DNA of 64,000 nucleotides from Betaproteobacteria bacterium (GCA_016183615.1 JACPEG010000058.1:1-64000), one strand, 5' to 3'. Positions 54,828 through 64,000 are shown, numbered from the stretch's first letter. The notes: generated by a model not told the origin, from the letters alone. Numbers and translations are program-made.

Positions 54828-55865
54828 ATGACTCCGGATTCCGCCGCAAACCTGAACGAGCGGGCCCAGCTCCTGCTGAAGACCCTGGTCGAGCGCTACA
54901 TCAGCGACGGCCAGCCGGTCGGCTCGCGCACGCTGTGCCGGTATTCGGGACTCGATCTGAGCCCCGCCACCATCCGCAACGTGATGGCGGATCTGGAGGA
55001 TCACGGGTTCGTCGCGAGCCCCCACACCTCGGCCGGGCGCGTGCCCACCCCGCGGGGCTACCGTTTCTTCGTTGACAGCCTGCTGGTCATCAAACCCCTC
55101 GACACGGTGGAAATTCACCAGCTGGAGAGCGAGCTGCATCCGGACAATCCGTCCCGGCTGATCGCCTGCGCCTCCCATCTGCTGTCGGAACTGACCCACT
55201 TTGCGGGCGTCGTGCGCACGCCCAGGCGCAGTGCCGCATTCCGCCACCTGGAGTTCATGAGCCTCTCGGACAAGCGGCTCCTGCTCATCATCGTCACCCC
55301 GGACGGCGACGTCCAGAACCGCATTATTTTCACCGAGCGAGGGTATTCGGCCGCCGAGCTCACGCAGGCCTCCAACTTCCTGAACCAGAACTACGCCGGC
55401 TGTACCCTGGACGAAATCCGCGCCCGGCTGCGCGAGGAGCTCGCCCGGCTGCGCGACGACATGTCGGCCCTCATGGTCACCGCCATCGAGGCCAGCTCCC
55501 GGGTACTCGCCGAGACCAGCGAAGACGTGGTGGTGTCCGGCGAGCACAACCTGCTCAAGGTGCAGGACCTTTCATCCAACATGGCGAATCTCAGGAAGCT
55601 GTTCGATCTGTTCGAGCAGAAGACGAGCCTGCTCGCGTTGCTCGATGCGAGCCGCAGCGCCCATGGCGTGCAGATATTCATCGGCGGCGAATCGGGGCTG
55701 GTCCCCCTCGACGAATGCAGCGTGGTGACCGCGCCCTACGAGGTGGACGGCCGGGTGGTGGGCACCATCGGCGTGGTGGGGCCCACCCGGATGGCCTACG
55801 AGCGGGTGATCCCTATCGTGGACATCACCGCCAAGCTGCTGTCCAGCGCGCTGTCGCAGCACTGA
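54828..55865 (+). CDS. hrcA: Heat-inducible transcription repressor HrcA
   Basis: This 345-residue repressor normally binds CIRCE elements upstream of groE and dnaK operons. The N-terminal winged helix ([20 protein letters not shown], then [14 protein letters not shown]) and [18 protein letters not shown] are typical. The C-terminal [20 protein letters not shown] is also conserved. The neighbourhood nadK|hrcA-hemH is common in betaproteobacteria, where grpE-dnaK may follow; here a molybdoenzyme operon follows instead. Confidence 0.95.
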   Translation: MTPDSAANLNERAQLLLKTLVERYISDGQPVGSRTLCRYSGLDLSPATIRNVMADLEDHGFVASPHTSAGRVPTPRGYRFFVDSLLVIKPLDTVEIHQLESELHPDNPSRLIACASHLLSELTHFAGVVRTPRRSAAFRHLEFMSLSDKRLLLIIVTPDGDVQNRIIFTERGYSAAELTQASNFLNQNYAGCTLDEIRARLREELARLRDDMSALMVTAIEASSRVLAETSEDVVVSGEHNLLKVQDLSSNMANLRKLFDLFEQKTSLLALLDASRSAHGVQIFIGGESGLVPLDECSVVTAPYEVDGRVVGTIGVVGPTRMAYERVIPIVDITAKLLSSALSQH

Positions 55866-55884
55866 GGTAAACGATGATTCCCCA

Positions 55885-55972
55885 CAAGGCGTGAACGGTG
55901 AACAGTGAACGGTAAACCGTGGAGGTTGTCGGTGGCAAACCGCCCTCTTGATCCTCTGTTTACCGTTTACCG
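55885..55972. repeat. GGTAAAC/GGTGAAC heptamer repeats
   Basis: Seven-base words of the type GTGAACG or GGTAAAC recur three to four times at 55888-55917 and, inverted (GTTTACC), at 55961-55973. The same inverted words occur next to the recN stop at 52183-52210. They can form a long imperfect hairpin between hrcA and hemH. Confidence 0.55.
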
Positions 55973-55975
55973 AAG

Positions 55976-57067
55976 ATGAGCTACCACGCGGAGCCAAGCT
56001 ACCAGCATGGCACACCGGCGAAAACGGCCGTCCTGCTGGTCAATCTCGGTACACCGGAGGCGCCGACCGTCCGGGCCCTCAAGCCCTATCTGCGGGAGTT
56101 CCTGAGCGATCCCCGGGTGGTGGAAATTCCGCGCCTTCTGTGGTGGCCCATCCTCCATGGCGTCATCCTCAGCACCCGCCCGGCAAAATCCGCCGAGAAA
56201 TACGGCAGGATCTGGACGCCCGAAGGCTCGCCCCTCAAGGTTCACACCGAACGCCAGGCCAAGCTGCTGCTGGGCTTTCTGAGCCAGCGGGTAAAGCCCC
56301 TGCCCGTGATCGAATATGCGATGCGCTACGGCGAGCCCTCGATCCGCGCCGTGCTCGGGCGCCTGCGGGCCCAGCGCTGCGAGCGCATCCTGGTGCTGCC
56401 CCTTTACCCCCAGTACGCTGCCAGCACCAGCGCCAGCGTATTCGACGCGGTCGCCTCGGCCACGCGACTGATGCGCAACGTCCCCGCGCTACGCACGGTA
56501 AAACACTTCCACGACCACCCGGGCTACATTGGCGCGCTTGCCCAGAACGTGCGGGATTACTGGATGAAGACCGGGCGCCCGGACAAGCTGGTCATGAGCT
56601 TCCACGGCGTGCCCCGCTTCACTCTCGACCGGGGCGACCCCTACCACTGCGAATGCCAGAAGACCGCGCGGCTCCTCGGCGAAGCCCTGGGCCTGCAATC
56701 CGGCCAGTATCTCGTCACTTTCCAGTCGCGGTTCGGGCGCGCCGAGTGGCTCAAACCCTACACCGCAGAAGTGCTGAACGAGCTGGGCCGCCAGAAGCTC
56801 GGACGGGTGGACGTGGTCTGCCCCGGCTTCGTGTCGGACTGCCTGGAGACCCTGGAGGAGATCGCCCTCGAGGGCAAGAAGGCCTTTCTGTCGGCCGGGG
56901 GCAGGGAGTTCCACTACATTCCGTGCCTGAACGAGCGCGACGACTGGATCCGCGCCCTCCTGGATATTGCGCTTGCCAACCTGCAGGGCTGGCTGGGAAC
57001 CGAAGAGTCGGCGGAAGCCGCCACCCAGTCCCGCCAGCGGGCACTGGCCATGGGGGCGAAGAGCTAA
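55976..57067 (+). CDS. hemH: Ferrochelatase
   Basis: This 363-residue enzyme inserts Fe(II) into protoporphyrin IX, the last step of haem synthesis, at the inner membrane surface. [13 protein letters not shown], the catalytic histidine in SFHGVPRF, and the acidic motif [12 protein letters not shown] are present. The N-terminus [15 protein letters not shown] is somewhat extended. The supply of haem fits the respiratory genes around it. Confidence 0.96.
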   Translation: MSYHAEPSYQHGTPAKTAVLLVNLGTPEAPTVRALKPYLREFLSDPRVVEIPRLLWWPILHGVILSTRPAKSAEKYGRIWTPEGSPLKVHTERQAKLLLGFLSQRVKPLPVIEYAMRYGEPSIRAVLGRLRAQRCERILVLPLYPQYAASTSASVFDAVASATRLMRNVPALRTVKHFHDHPGYIGALAQNVRDYWMKTGRPDKLVMSFHGVPRFTLDRGDPYHCECQKTARLLGEALGLQSGQYLVTFQSRFGRAEWLKPYTAEVLNELGRQKLGRVDVVCPGFVSDCLETLEEIALEGKKAFLSAGGREFHYIPCLNERDDWIRALLDIALANLQGWLGTEESAEAATQSRQRALAMGAKS

Positions 57068-57300
57068 GGAAACAGGTTGTTCTCCTTCCGGTGTTCATCC
57101 CAGGCCGGGTGACCCGGCTGCTGCGCCGTGTCACCCAACAGTATTTCCCGAAACTGTCGATATCCTGGCGCCGCCGGAAGGGGCTGGACCAGCCGGCCGG
57201 TGCGGAAACCCGACAAGAATGCGAGTCATCGGCGCGAGTTTCGGACAGGGAGGTTCATCAAAATGTCATTCTATTCGCAAATACTCAGGCATCCAAAAGG

Positions 57301-57341
57301 TTGATTTGCATCAACGCCCACAAGAAAAACAAGGGTAATAA
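57301..57341 (+). promoter_or_regulatory. FNR-type box and class II promoter of the molybdoenzyme operon
   Basis: TTGATTTGCATCAA (57301-57314) is a perfect FNR/ANR-type palindrome (TTGAT-N4-ATCAA). A TAATAA -10 element lies at 57336-57341. If transcription starts near 57349, the box is centred at -41.5, the class II activator position. The rest of the 57068-57382 gap holds a GCCGGGT/ACCCGGC hairpin soon after hemH and otherwise nothing I recognise. Confidence 0.85.
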
Positions 57342-57382
57342 TTTTCCGATTGTTGCGACGCGCAATGAGAGGAGGGCAGATC

Positions 57383-60300
57383 ATGAAGCGTTCCCCGTCC
57401 GGCATCTCCCGCAGGCAATTCCTCCAGATGGCGACCGCAGCGGGCCTCGGCGCTGCACTCACCCCCGGCAAGCTGTTCGCCCAGTACCGTTACCTGGCGC
57501 CGGTGTCCGTGTACAACCCCCTGTTCGATTATCCCAACCGGGACTGGGAGCGCATATACCGGGATATTTTCCGCACCGACAAGTCCTTCGTCTTCACCTG
57601 CGCGCCCAACGATACCCATAACTGCCTGCTCAATGCCTTCGTCAAGAACAACGTGGTGGTGCGCATCGAGCCCACCTACGGCTACGGCAAGGCCCAGGAC
57701 CTCTACGGCAACCAGGCCTCCCACCGCTGGGACCCGCGCTGCTGCCAGAAGGGGCTGGTGCTGGGGCGCCGCTTCTACGGCGACCGCCGGGTGAACGGCG
57801 CATTCCTGCGCAAGGGCTTCAAGGATTGGGTGGACAGCGGATTCCCGCGCGACCAGAAAACCGGTGCGGCACCGAAGGAGCTGATGCGGCGCGGCTGGGA
57901 TTCGTGGGTGAAGGTATCCCACGAAGTCGCTTACCAATACCACGCCAAGACGCTGCTCAACATCGCCAAAACCTACTCCGGCGAACCGGGCAAAAAGTAC
58001 CTGCTCGCTCAAGGCTATGATCCCGACATGGTGGCGGCGGCCGAAGGCGCCGGCACCCGCGTCATGAAGTTCCGCGGCGGCATGGCCTGGCTCGGCACCA
58101 CGCGCATCGTGGGCTGTTTCCGGTTCGCCAATACCATGGCGCTGCTGGACGCCCATGTCCGCGGCGTCAAGGAAACGGAGGCCAAGGGCGCCTCGAACTG
58201 GGATTCCTACGCCTTCCACACCGACCTGCCGCCCGGACATCCCATGGTATGCGGCGACCAGACCAACGACTTTGACCTGAACGACTGCGAGAACGCCAAG
58301 CTCATCATCCCGTGGGGCATGAACTGGATCACCACCAAGATGCCCGACTCCCACTGGCTCACCGAGGCGCGGCTGAAGGGCGCGAAGACGGTGCTGGTGA
58401 CGGTAGAGTACGCGGCCACCGCCAATAAGGCCGATGATGTCGTCGTGATCCGGCCGGGAAGCGACACCGCGTTCGCGCTGGGTGTGGCGCAGGTGATGCT
58501 CAGCGAGAAGCTGTACGACGAAAAATACGTCAAGCGCTTCACCGATCTCCCTGCGCTGGTGCGCATGGACACGCTGGAGGCGCTGCACGCGAAGGACCTC
58601 TTCGCCGGCCACAAGAACTCGGCGCTCACCAACTGGGCGCAGGTGGTCGAGAAAGGCAAGTACGCGGCCCCGACCACTCAGCAGATGGGAATGCAGGTTC
58701 CCGAGTACCTGCTCAAGGAGTTTGCGGACTGGGTGGTGTGGGACACCAAGGCGAACAAGCCGGTCGCGGTCGGCCACGACCACGTCGGCGACCACTTCGA
58801 CAAGCTGGGCGTGGACCCCGCTCTGACCGGCACCTTTGAAGTCACCACCGCCGACGGCAAAAAGGTCAAGGTGCGTCCGGTGTTCGACCTCACCAAGCAG
58901 TATCTCGACGACAACATGACGCCGGACAAGGTGGAAAAGCTCACCTGGGCGCCGCAGGCCGCGACGCGCAGCCTGGCCCGGGACATCGGGAAGAGCGAAG
59001 GCCGCACCCTGATTCCGGTCGGCATGGGACCCAACCACTTCTGGAACAACGACAACAAGGACCGGGCGATCTTCCTGATCCTCGCGCTCGGCGGCAGCCT
59101 CGGGCGCCACGGCGGTAACATCGGGAGCTATGCCGGAAACTACAAGCTCACCCTGTTCTCCGGCCTGCCCTATTACGTGTACGAGGATCCGTTCCATCCC
59201 CAGCTCAATGCGGAGGGTGATGTCAAATACAAGTCGTACCTGCGGGCCGAGTCCATGCACTACTGGGCCAACGGCGAGCGTGTGATGAAGGCCGGTAACA
59301 AGAAGATCACCGGCGGCGCCCACATGCCCACGCCCACCAAGTCCATCTGGCAGGTGAACTCCAACTCCTCGCTCGGCAACCAGAAGGGCCACTACGACGT
59401 GGTCAACAACACCCTGCCGCGCTGCGAGCTGGTGGTGTACAGCGAGTGGTGGTGGACCGCCTCCTGCGAGTACTCCGACATCGTCTACGGCGTGGACGCC
59501 TGGATGGAGTTCAAGTACCCCGACATGGTCGGCTCCTGCACCAACCCCTTCGCCCAGGTGTTTCCCCGCACCCCGGCCCTGCGCGCGTTCAAGACCGTCT
59601 CCGACATCGAGGCCTACCTGGGTGTCGGGCGCGAACTCGCCAAGCTCACCAAGGACAAGCGCTTCGAGCAGATGTGGCAGTTCGTGGCCGATGAGCGCGT
59701 GGACGTTTACCTACAGCGCATCATCGACCACTCGACGCCGCTCAAGGGCTACCGCTTCGAGGACCTGGAAACCCTGGCCAAGAAGGGAGTTCCCGCCCTC
59801 ATGAACACCCGCACCACCCCGCGCATCAACAGTTGGGAGAACGTGCAGGAATCCAAGCCCTGGTACACCAAGACCGGACGGCTGGAATTCTATCGGCCGG
59901 AGACCGAGTTCATCGAGGCGGGCGAAAACCTGGTGGTGCACCGCGAGCCCGCGGACGGGACCTACTACGATCCGTGCGCCATCGTGGCCGCCCCCCATCC
60001 CGCGGTGCGGCCGAAGAAGCCGGAAGACTGGGGCATCGCGCCCGACGACCGCAGCCACATGTCGCGCCAGATGCGCAACACGACCTACACCGTGGAGCAA
60101 CTCCTCGCCACTAAACATCCGAACCGGGACAAAGGCTGGACTTATATCTTTCACACGCCGAAGTACCGCCACGGCGCCCACACCATGCCCATCGACACCG
60201 ACTTCATGGCGGCCCTGTTCGGCCCCTTCGGCGACATGTACCGGCGCGACAAGCGCATGCCGGGAGACGGCGAGATGTACGTGGACATCAACCCGCTCGA

Positions 60301-60874
60301 CGCCAAGGATCTCGGCATCAACGATGGCGACTACGTGTGGATAGACGGCGATCCCGATGAGCTGCCGTTCCGCGGCTGGAACGATCCGAACCGCAAGGAA
60401 GAATACAAGGTCGCGCGGTGCATGGCGCGCTGCCGCTATTACCCGGGAACTCCGCGCGGGGTCACCCGCATGTGGTTCAACGGCTATATGGCGACCCCGG
60501 GCTCGGTCAAGGCCCACGAAATCCGTCCGGATGGCGTCGCCAAGAACGAGGACACCCACTACCAGGCGCTGTTCCGCTACGGCGGCCACCAGTCGCTCAC
60601 CCGCTCCTGGCTCAAGCCCACGCACCAGACCCACACCCTGATCAGCCGCAAGACCTGGTCGAACGAGGTCACCAAGGGCTTCAACTACGACGTGCACAAC
60701 GTCACCAGCGCGCCGAAGGAGGCCCTGGCCAGGTTCACCAAGGCGGAAGACGGCGGCTTCTGGAGCAAGGGCCTGTGGCGCCCGGTCACCCTGGGCTTGC
60801 GGCCCGCAAACGAGAGCGACGCAATGAAACAGTATCTGCAGGGCGGGTTCGTGAGGATCGTCAAGAAAGCCTAG
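57383..60874 (+). CDS. Periplasmic type II DMSO-reductase-family molybdoenzyme, alpha subunit (NXR/nitrate reductase-like)
   Basis: This 1163-residue catalytic subunit has a Tat signal ([13 protein letters not shown]), so it is folded with its cofactor and exported. The N-terminal [4Fe-4S] site reads C73-x3-D77-x3-C81 with C121 (CCQKG), where NarG has His-Cys-Cys-Cys. A QTND motif at 293-296 sits where the molybdenum-ligating Asp of NarG/NXR is found. Length and the blocks PNDTHNC, GAGTR..K.RGGM and [17 protein letters not shown] resemble periplasmic nitrite oxidoreductases rather than the shorter selenate, chlorate or ethylbenzene enzymes. The substrate is unproven; FNR control argues for a reductase. 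The ATG at 57383 follows GAGGAGGG. Confidence 0.85.
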   Translation: MKRSPSGISRRQFLQMATAAGLGAALTPGKLFAQYRYLAPVSVYNPLFDYPNRDWERIYRDIFRTDKSFVFTCAPNDTHNCLLNAFVKNNVVVRIEPTYGYGKAQDLYGNQASHRWDPRCCQKGLVLGRRFYGDRRVNGAFLRKGFKDWVDSGFPRDQKTGAAPKELMRRGWDSWVKVSHEVAYQYHAKTLLNIAKTYSGEPGKKYLLAQGYDPDMVAAAEGAGTRVMKFRGGMAWLGTTRIVGCFRFANTMALLDAHVRGVKETEAKGASNWDSYAFHTDLPPGHPMVCGDQTNDFDLNDCENAKLIIPWGMNWITTKMPDSHWLTEARLKGAKTVLVTVEYAATANKADDVVVIRPGSDTAFALGVAQVMLSEKLYDEKYVKRFTDLPALVRMDTLEALHAKDLFAGHKNSALTNWAQVVEKGKYAAPTTQQMGMQVPEYLLKEFADWVVWDTKANKPVAVGHDHVGDHFDKLGVDPALTGTFEVTTADGKKVKVRPVFDLTKQYLDDNMTPDKVEKLTWAPQAATRSLARDIGKSEGRTLIPVGMGPNHFWNNDNKDRAIFLILALGGSLGRHGGNIGSYAGNYKLTLFSGLPYYVYEDPFHPQLNAEGDVKYKSYLRAESMHYWANGERVMKAGNKKITGGAHMPTPTKSIWQVNSNSSLGNQKGHYDVVNNTLPRCELVVYSEWWWTASCEYSDIVYGVDAWMEFKYPDMVGSCTNPFAQVFPRTPALRAFKTVSDIEAYLGVGRELAKLTKDKRFEQMWQFVADERVDVYLQRIIDHSTPLKGYRFEDLETLAKKGVPALMNTRTTPRINSWENVQESKPWYTKTGRLEFYRPETEFIEAGENLVVHREPADGTYYDPCAIVAAPHPAVRPKKPEDWGIAPDDRSHMSRQMRNTTYTVEQLLATKHPNRDKGWTYIFHTPKYRHGAHTMPIDTDFMAALFGPFGDMYRRDKRMPGDGEMYVDINPLDAKDLGINDGDYVWIDGDPDELPFRGWNDPNRKEEYKVARCMARCRYYPGTPRGVTRMWFNGYMATPGSVKAHEIRPDGVAKNEDTHYQALFRYGGHQSLTRSWLKPTHQTHTLISRKTWSNEVTKGFNYDVHNVTSAPKEALARFTKAEDGGFWSKGLWRPVTLGLRPANESDAMKQYLQGGFVRIVKKA

Positions 60875-60933
60875 AGCGCAATAAGCCGAACGGGCCGGCC
60901 CAGCCCCGGCCCCTGCGGAAAAGGAGCGAACAG

Positions 60934-62061
60934 ATGGCAAAAGTCTACAACTGGCAGATCGGCAGGGAGATGGAATATCCCTACGAAGACGTCCGCCCCA
61001 AGCGGCAGTTCGCGATGGTCATGGACACCAACAAATGCATCGCCTGCCAGACCTGCACCGTGGCGTGCAAGACCACCTGGACCGGCGGCCGGGGCCAGGA
61101 GTACATGTTCTGGAACAACGTCGAGACCAAGCCCTACGGTTTCTACCCGCTGGGATGGGACGTCAACATTCTGTCCCGGCTCGGCGTGCAGGAACTCGCC
61201 GGGCCCGTGTACAAGGGCAAGACGATTTTCGAGGCGGCGCCGGAGGGGGAGCGGGTGTTGGGGTATCTTCCCGCCGACCTGGATTACGCGCACCCGAACA
61301 TCGGCGAGGACGATTCCGTGGGCAACATGACCCAGGGCGCCTTCCTGCAACCGCCCCACCTGAACTGGATGTATTACCTGCCGCGCATCTGCAACCACTG
61401 CTCGTATCCCGCCTGCCTCGCTTCCTGTCCCCGGCAGGCCATCTACAAGCGGCCCGAGGACGGCATCGTGCTGATTGACCAGACGCGCTGCCGCGGCTAT
61501 CGCGAATGCGTGCGGGGATGCCCCTACAAGAAGACCTTTTTCAACGCCATGACCCGCGTCTCGGAGAAGTGCATCGGCTGCTATCCGGCGGTGGAGAACA
61601 ACCGCCAGACCCAGTGCACCATCACCTGCATCGGGAAAATCCGCCTGCAGGGGTTCCTCTCGACCCCCGACAAGGCGCGCGAAGACAGCCCCCTCGACTA
61701 CATCGTGCACGTGGCCAAACTGGCCCGGCCCCTTTATCCCCAGCTCGGGCTGGAGCCTAACGTGTATTACATCCCGCCGGTGCACGTGCCGCCCCAGTAT
61801 CTCACCCAGATGTTCGGCCACGGCGTGGAAAAGGTCGTCCAGACCTACCGCAAGGCGTCCGAGGACAAGAAGCTGCTCGGCGCCCTGCTGCTGTTCGGCG
61901 CCGCTCCCGACATCATCCATCACTACAAGGTGCAGGGGAACTGGACCATCGGCTACGAGGAAAAGGGCAACGAAATCGTGCGGGTGCCGCTGCGGGAGCC
62001 CATCCATGTGCGCGTGGTCTACGACACCAAGCACGAGACCTATCGCAGCAATGCCACGTAA
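60934..62061 (+). CDS. Iron-sulphur beta subunit of the molybdoenzyme (NarH/NxrB-like)
   Basis: This 375-residue electron-transfer subunit has four cysteine clusters: [38 protein letters not shown] and CIGCYPA...CTITC. In the third, a Tyr stands where NarH has Trp, a position associated with a [3Fe-4S] cluster. It would carry electrons between the alpha subunit and the haem-binding gamma subunit. It has no signal and is probably exported together with alpha. A good site (AAAAGGAGCG) precedes the ATG. Confidence 0.9.
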   Translation: MAKVYNWQIGREMEYPYEDVRPKRQFAMVMDTNKCIACQTCTVACKTTWTGGRGQEYMFWNNVETKPYGFYPLGWDVNILSRLGVQELAGPVYKGKTIFEAAPEGERVLGYLPADLDYAHPNIGEDDSVGNMTQGAFLQPPHLNWMYYLPRICNHCSYPACLASCPRQAIYKRPEDGIVLIDQTRCRGYRECVRGCPYKKTFFNAMTRVSEKCIGCYPAVENNRQTQCTITCIGKIRLQGFLSTPDKAREDSPLDYIVHVAKLARPLYPQLGLEPNVYYIPPVHVPPQYLTQMFGHGVEKVVQTYRKASEDKKLLGALLLFGAAPDIIHHYKVQGNWTIGYEEKGNEIVRVPLREPIHVRVVYDTKHETYRSNAT

Positions 62062-62074
62062 TCGGGGGCACGCG

Positions 62075-62923
62075 ATGAAGACAATCACGAATAAACTCGG
62101 TCTGATGTTGGCTGGCGTCGCGCTGGCGCTGGCCGCCGCGGCGGCCGACGCGCAGGTCATCAAGGCGGCGCGGGTCAAGGGCAGCGGCCCGATCATGGAA
62201 CCCAAGGCCACATTCTGGGATGCGGCCAACGAGACCAAGGTCGTGATGCTTCCACAGACCGTCACCACGCCGACCAATCCCAACGCAGCCATCAACGAGA
62301 TCAAGGTGAAGGCGGTTCACAACGGGCAATGGATCGCCGTGCTCCTGGAGTGGAAAGATCCCACCAAGAGCGACCGGGTGGTGACCGACGAGTTCGGCGA
62401 CCAGGTGGCCGTCGAGTTCCCCATAAACATTGGCGGCGATCTTCCGAGCCCAATGATGGGCAACAAGGGTGGCCGGGTGAACATCCTGCAGTGGCGTGCG
62501 CCATTTCAGCGCGACATGGAAAGGGGAGAGCCCACGGTGGGCACCCTCTATCCCTACGCGCTGAATGACGTCTACCCCGACCAGGTGCTGCGGGCGACCG
62601 ACGCCAGGCCTTACATGGGTGCGCTCGGGCTTGATAACCCTGTCTCGCGCCCGAATCTGTCCCCGGTCCTGGACCAGATGGCGGAGGGCTGGGGCAGCAT
62701 GACGGTGAAGCCCGACCAGCACGCCGACGGCTGGGGCGTGTGGGAAAACGGGGCCTGGAAGGTGGTGATCACGGTGCCCATGGCCACTGAGAGCGCGAAC
62801 TCGCCACGTTTCGCACCGGGTGCGAAGACGGTGGCCGCGTTCGCGGTGTGGGAAGGCGAAAACCGGGAAGTCGGTGCGCGCAAGGCCTGGTCCGGCTGGA
62901 CGCCCCTGGAGCTGGCCGAGTAG
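62075..62923 (+). CDS. Haem-binding gamma subunit of the molybdoenzyme (EbdC/NxrC-like)
   Basis: This 282-residue protein has a Sec signal peptide (LAGVALALAAAAADA) and the beta-sandwich fold pattern of the ethylbenzene dehydrogenase gamma / NxrC family, which binds a single haem b. Segments such as HNGQWIAVLLEWKDPTKSDR and AAFAVWEGENREVGARKA match that family. It should hand electrons to or from a soluble cytochrome. It starts 13 bases after the beta subunit. Its TAG is followed at once by the first of two MSRKQ repeat units. Confidence 0.82.
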   Translation: MKTITNKLGLMLAGVALALAAAAADAQVIKAARVKGSGPIMEPKATFWDAANETKVVMLPQTVTTPTNPNAAINEIKVKAVHNGQWIAVLLEWKDPTKSDRVVTDEFGDQVAVEFPINIGGDLPSPMMGNKGGRVNILQWRAPFQRDMERGEPTVGTLYPYALNDVYPDQVLRATDARPYMGALGLDNPVSRPNLSPVLDQMAEGWGSMTVKPDQHADGWGVWENGAWKVVITVPMATESANSPRFAPGAKTVAAFAVWEGENREVGARKAWSGWTPLELAE

Positions 62924-62929
62924 GGCGGC

Positions 62930-63045
62930 ATGAGCAGGAAGCAGGGGCCCCAGGCCGCAGGACTGGGGATGCGACCGGCCGCTCTTGCCGCCAGCTGCCG
63001 ACACCCAACCCTCTGGCGTCGTGAACGGGGCTCGGAGGCAACGGC
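62930..63045 (+). repeat. MSRKQ tandem unit, copy A (small ORF 62930-63049)
   Basis: The unit begins six bases after the gamma subunit stop with ATGAGCAGGAAGCAGG and encodes a 39-residue peptide, [20 protein letters not shown] and so on, ending in TGA at 63047-63049. That stop overlaps the ATG of copy B (ATGA). GGCTCGGAGG near its end acts as a ribosome binding site for copy B. The core folds as CCCCAGGCC-GCA-GGACTGGGG with one mismatch. Confidence 0.82.
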
Positions 63046-63159
63046 ATGAGCAGGAAGCAGGGGCCCCAGGCCGCAGGACTGGGGATGCGACCGGCCGCTC
63101 TTGCCGCCGGCCGCCGACGCCCATGGACCTGGCACAGGCAACACGGAACGGAGGCGGCG
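63046..63159 (+). repeat. MSRKQ tandem unit, copy B (in frame with the chaperone gene)
   Basis: The first 63 bases are identical to copy A. The reading frame [20 protein letters not shown] continues without a stop into the chaperone coding sequence, giving a possible 38-residue N-terminal extension. The unit ends with GGAACGGAGGCGGCG, the chaperone's ribosome binding site. Confidence 0.82.
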
Positions 63160-63897
63160 ATGCGTCTGGTGAAACGGCAGGAAGCGCGCGCGCAGGAGCT
63201 GCTCAGGCGGGCGACTGCCTTTCGCGTGCTGGCGGCAGCTTTTGCCTATCCGGTACCGGGACACGGGCGCGCTCTCACGGAGCAGATCCGCCGGCTTGCG
63301 CCGGCGGCGGGAAACGGGGAAGACCGGCCCGTGGCGCGGGCTCTGGGGCGTCTGTGGCGCGCCTGGGCGGGTGCCGACGAAGAACGCGTCCGTGCCGAAT
63401 ATGCGCGCCTGTTCCTCGGCAGCGGCCCCGTGTCACTGCACGAAACTGCGTATGGGGACGGCCGCCGGATCGCGGGACGCACCGCGGAACTCGCCGATAT
63501 CAGCGGCTTTTACCTGGCCTTCGGGCTGCGCCCTTCGGAGAACGATCCCGACTTGCCCGACCATATCTGTTCCGAGCTGGAGTTCTACAGCCTGATGCTG
63601 ATCAAGGCCGCGTACGCAGGAAGGAGCGGCTGGACGGCCAGAAGCGACGTCACTCGACGCGCCTTGAGGAAATTCCTGGAACAGCACCTCGGCCGCTGGA
63701 CCGGATCGCTCGCGCGCGACATCGACCAACACACGAGCGCTCCGCCTTACCTGCTGCTGGCCCGGGTGCTGCAGGTTCTCATCCGGTCAGAGTTCCGGCG
63801 CGTCGGCGCGCGGCCCACGCCGGTCACCGGGCGATTTCCGCACGACTTCATACAGGAAGATGCCTTCGTCTGCCCCAAAGCGCTGGCTCCCGCCTGA
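63160..63897 (+). CDS. TorD/DmsD-type molybdoenzyme maturation chaperone
   Basis: This protein of about 245 residues is all-helical, with the family hallmarks EYARLFLGSGPVSLHETAYG and DISGFYLAFGLRPSENDPDLPDHICSELEFYSLM. Such chaperones bind the Tat signal and hold the alpha subunit for cofactor insertion. The position after alpha-beta-gamma matches the delta genes of type II DMSO reductase operons (ebdD, pcrD, narJ-like). The ATG at 63160 has a strong ribosome binding site; an upstream start within repeat copy B at 63046 is in frame. Confidence 0.88.
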   Translation: MRLVKRQEARAQELLRRATAFRVLAAAFAYPVPGHGRALTEQIRRLAPAAGNGEDRPVARALGRLWRAWAGADEERVRAEYARLFLGSGPVSLHETAYGDGRRIAGRTAELADISGFYLAFGLRPSENDPDLPDHICSELEFYSLMLIKAAYAGRSGWTARSDVTRRALRKFLEQHLGRWTGSLARDIDQHTSAPPYLLLARVLQVLIRSEFRRVGARPTPVTGRFPHDFIQEDAFVCPKALAPA

Positions 63898-63929
63898 CCG
63901 GGGCTTGCCGACCGCAACCGGCTCCGCCT

Positions 63930-64000
63930 TCATCCCTTCAGCATTTTCTCCACTCTGGCCAGCAGCTCATCCCGGGCTTCCCCCGCCTCCCGCGCCAGCA
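63930..64000 (-). CDS. C-terminal end of an unidentified minus-strand gene (partial)
   Basis: A frame runs from the window edge to a TGA at 63930-63932 and encodes LAREAGEARDELLARVEKML, then KG. It is helical and charged, with strong codon bias typical of coding DNA here. Too little is visible to name it. It converges on the chaperone gene, with 32 bases between the stops. Confidence 0.5.
   Translation of the reverse strand, partial: LAREAGEARDELLARVEKMLKG

Noticed and set aside
57383-62923. Calling the molybdoenzyme a true nitrite oxidoreductase (nxrABC)
   Set aside because: Sequence similarity alone does not fix the direction of the reaction, and the perfect FNR box favours anaerobic expression, so no gene symbol was given.

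Overview
The window is 64 kb of GC-rich chromosome from a betaproteobacterium. The strongest taxonomic evidence is gene order. The block bamE|fur-recN-nadK|hrcA-hemH, the block dapB, carA-carB, greA, yhbY|rlmE-ftsH-folP-glmM, and the run tpiA-secG-tRNA-Leu-nuoA to nuoN are all typical betaproteobacterial arrangements. Species cannot be fixed from sequence reading alone.

Layout. 1-4.5 kb: end of a TolC-family channel, then an RND adaptor and RND permease (tripartite efflux). 4.7-7.8 kb: secreted beta-propeller protein, exported hydratase-like protein, EamA permease and a small zinc-ribbon-like protein, separated by REP-like palindromes. 7.8-13.8 kb: ketopantoate-reductase-family protein, htpG with a sigma-32-type promoter, MFS permease, PQQ-type sugar dehydrogenase. 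14.2-17.2 kb: a DSF-type signal synthase (rpfF family) followed by one protein carrying MerR-like HTH, PAS, GGDEF and EAL domains. 17.4-32.7 kb: a complete 14-gene complex I operon (nuoA-N) and a NUDIX hydrolase. 32.8-34.2 kb: tRNA-Leu(GAG), secG, tpiA. 34.3-39.7 kb: a phosphate-starvation island (pstSCAB, dgkA, a decayed lipid-type glycosyltransferase, a small unknown gene) with several Pho boxes. 39.7-57.1 kb: housekeeping genes. 57.3-63.9 kb: a type II DMSO-reductase-family molybdoenzyme operon of the nitrite oxidoreductase/nitrate reductase-like branch (alpha, beta, haem-binding gamma, chaperone) behind a perfect FNR box.

How it works together. Complex I, the FNR-controlled periplasmic molybdoenzyme and the PQQ-type dehydrogenase point to a respiratory generalist able to use an alternative electron acceptor under low oxygen. 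The rpfF / HTH-PAS-GGDEF-EAL pair looks like a compact fatty-acid-signal to cyclic-di-GMP circuit, related to RpfF/RpfR of Burkholderia but with a DNA-binding domain at the sensor's N-terminus.

Most unusual observations: (1) a roughly 115-bp unit, each copy with its own ribosome binding site and start codon for a peptide beginning MSRKQ, sits as a tandem pair inside two unrelated operons (nuoA/nuoB and gamma subunit/chaperone); (2) REP-like palindromes supply the TAG stop codon of four different genes; (3) the DSF synthase beside an HTH-PAS-GGDEF-EAL fusion; (4) an FNR box placed exactly for a class II promoter before an NXR-like operon; (5) Pho boxes at pstS and pstC with identical spacing to the -10 element, the pstC one making its obvious ATG doubtful.
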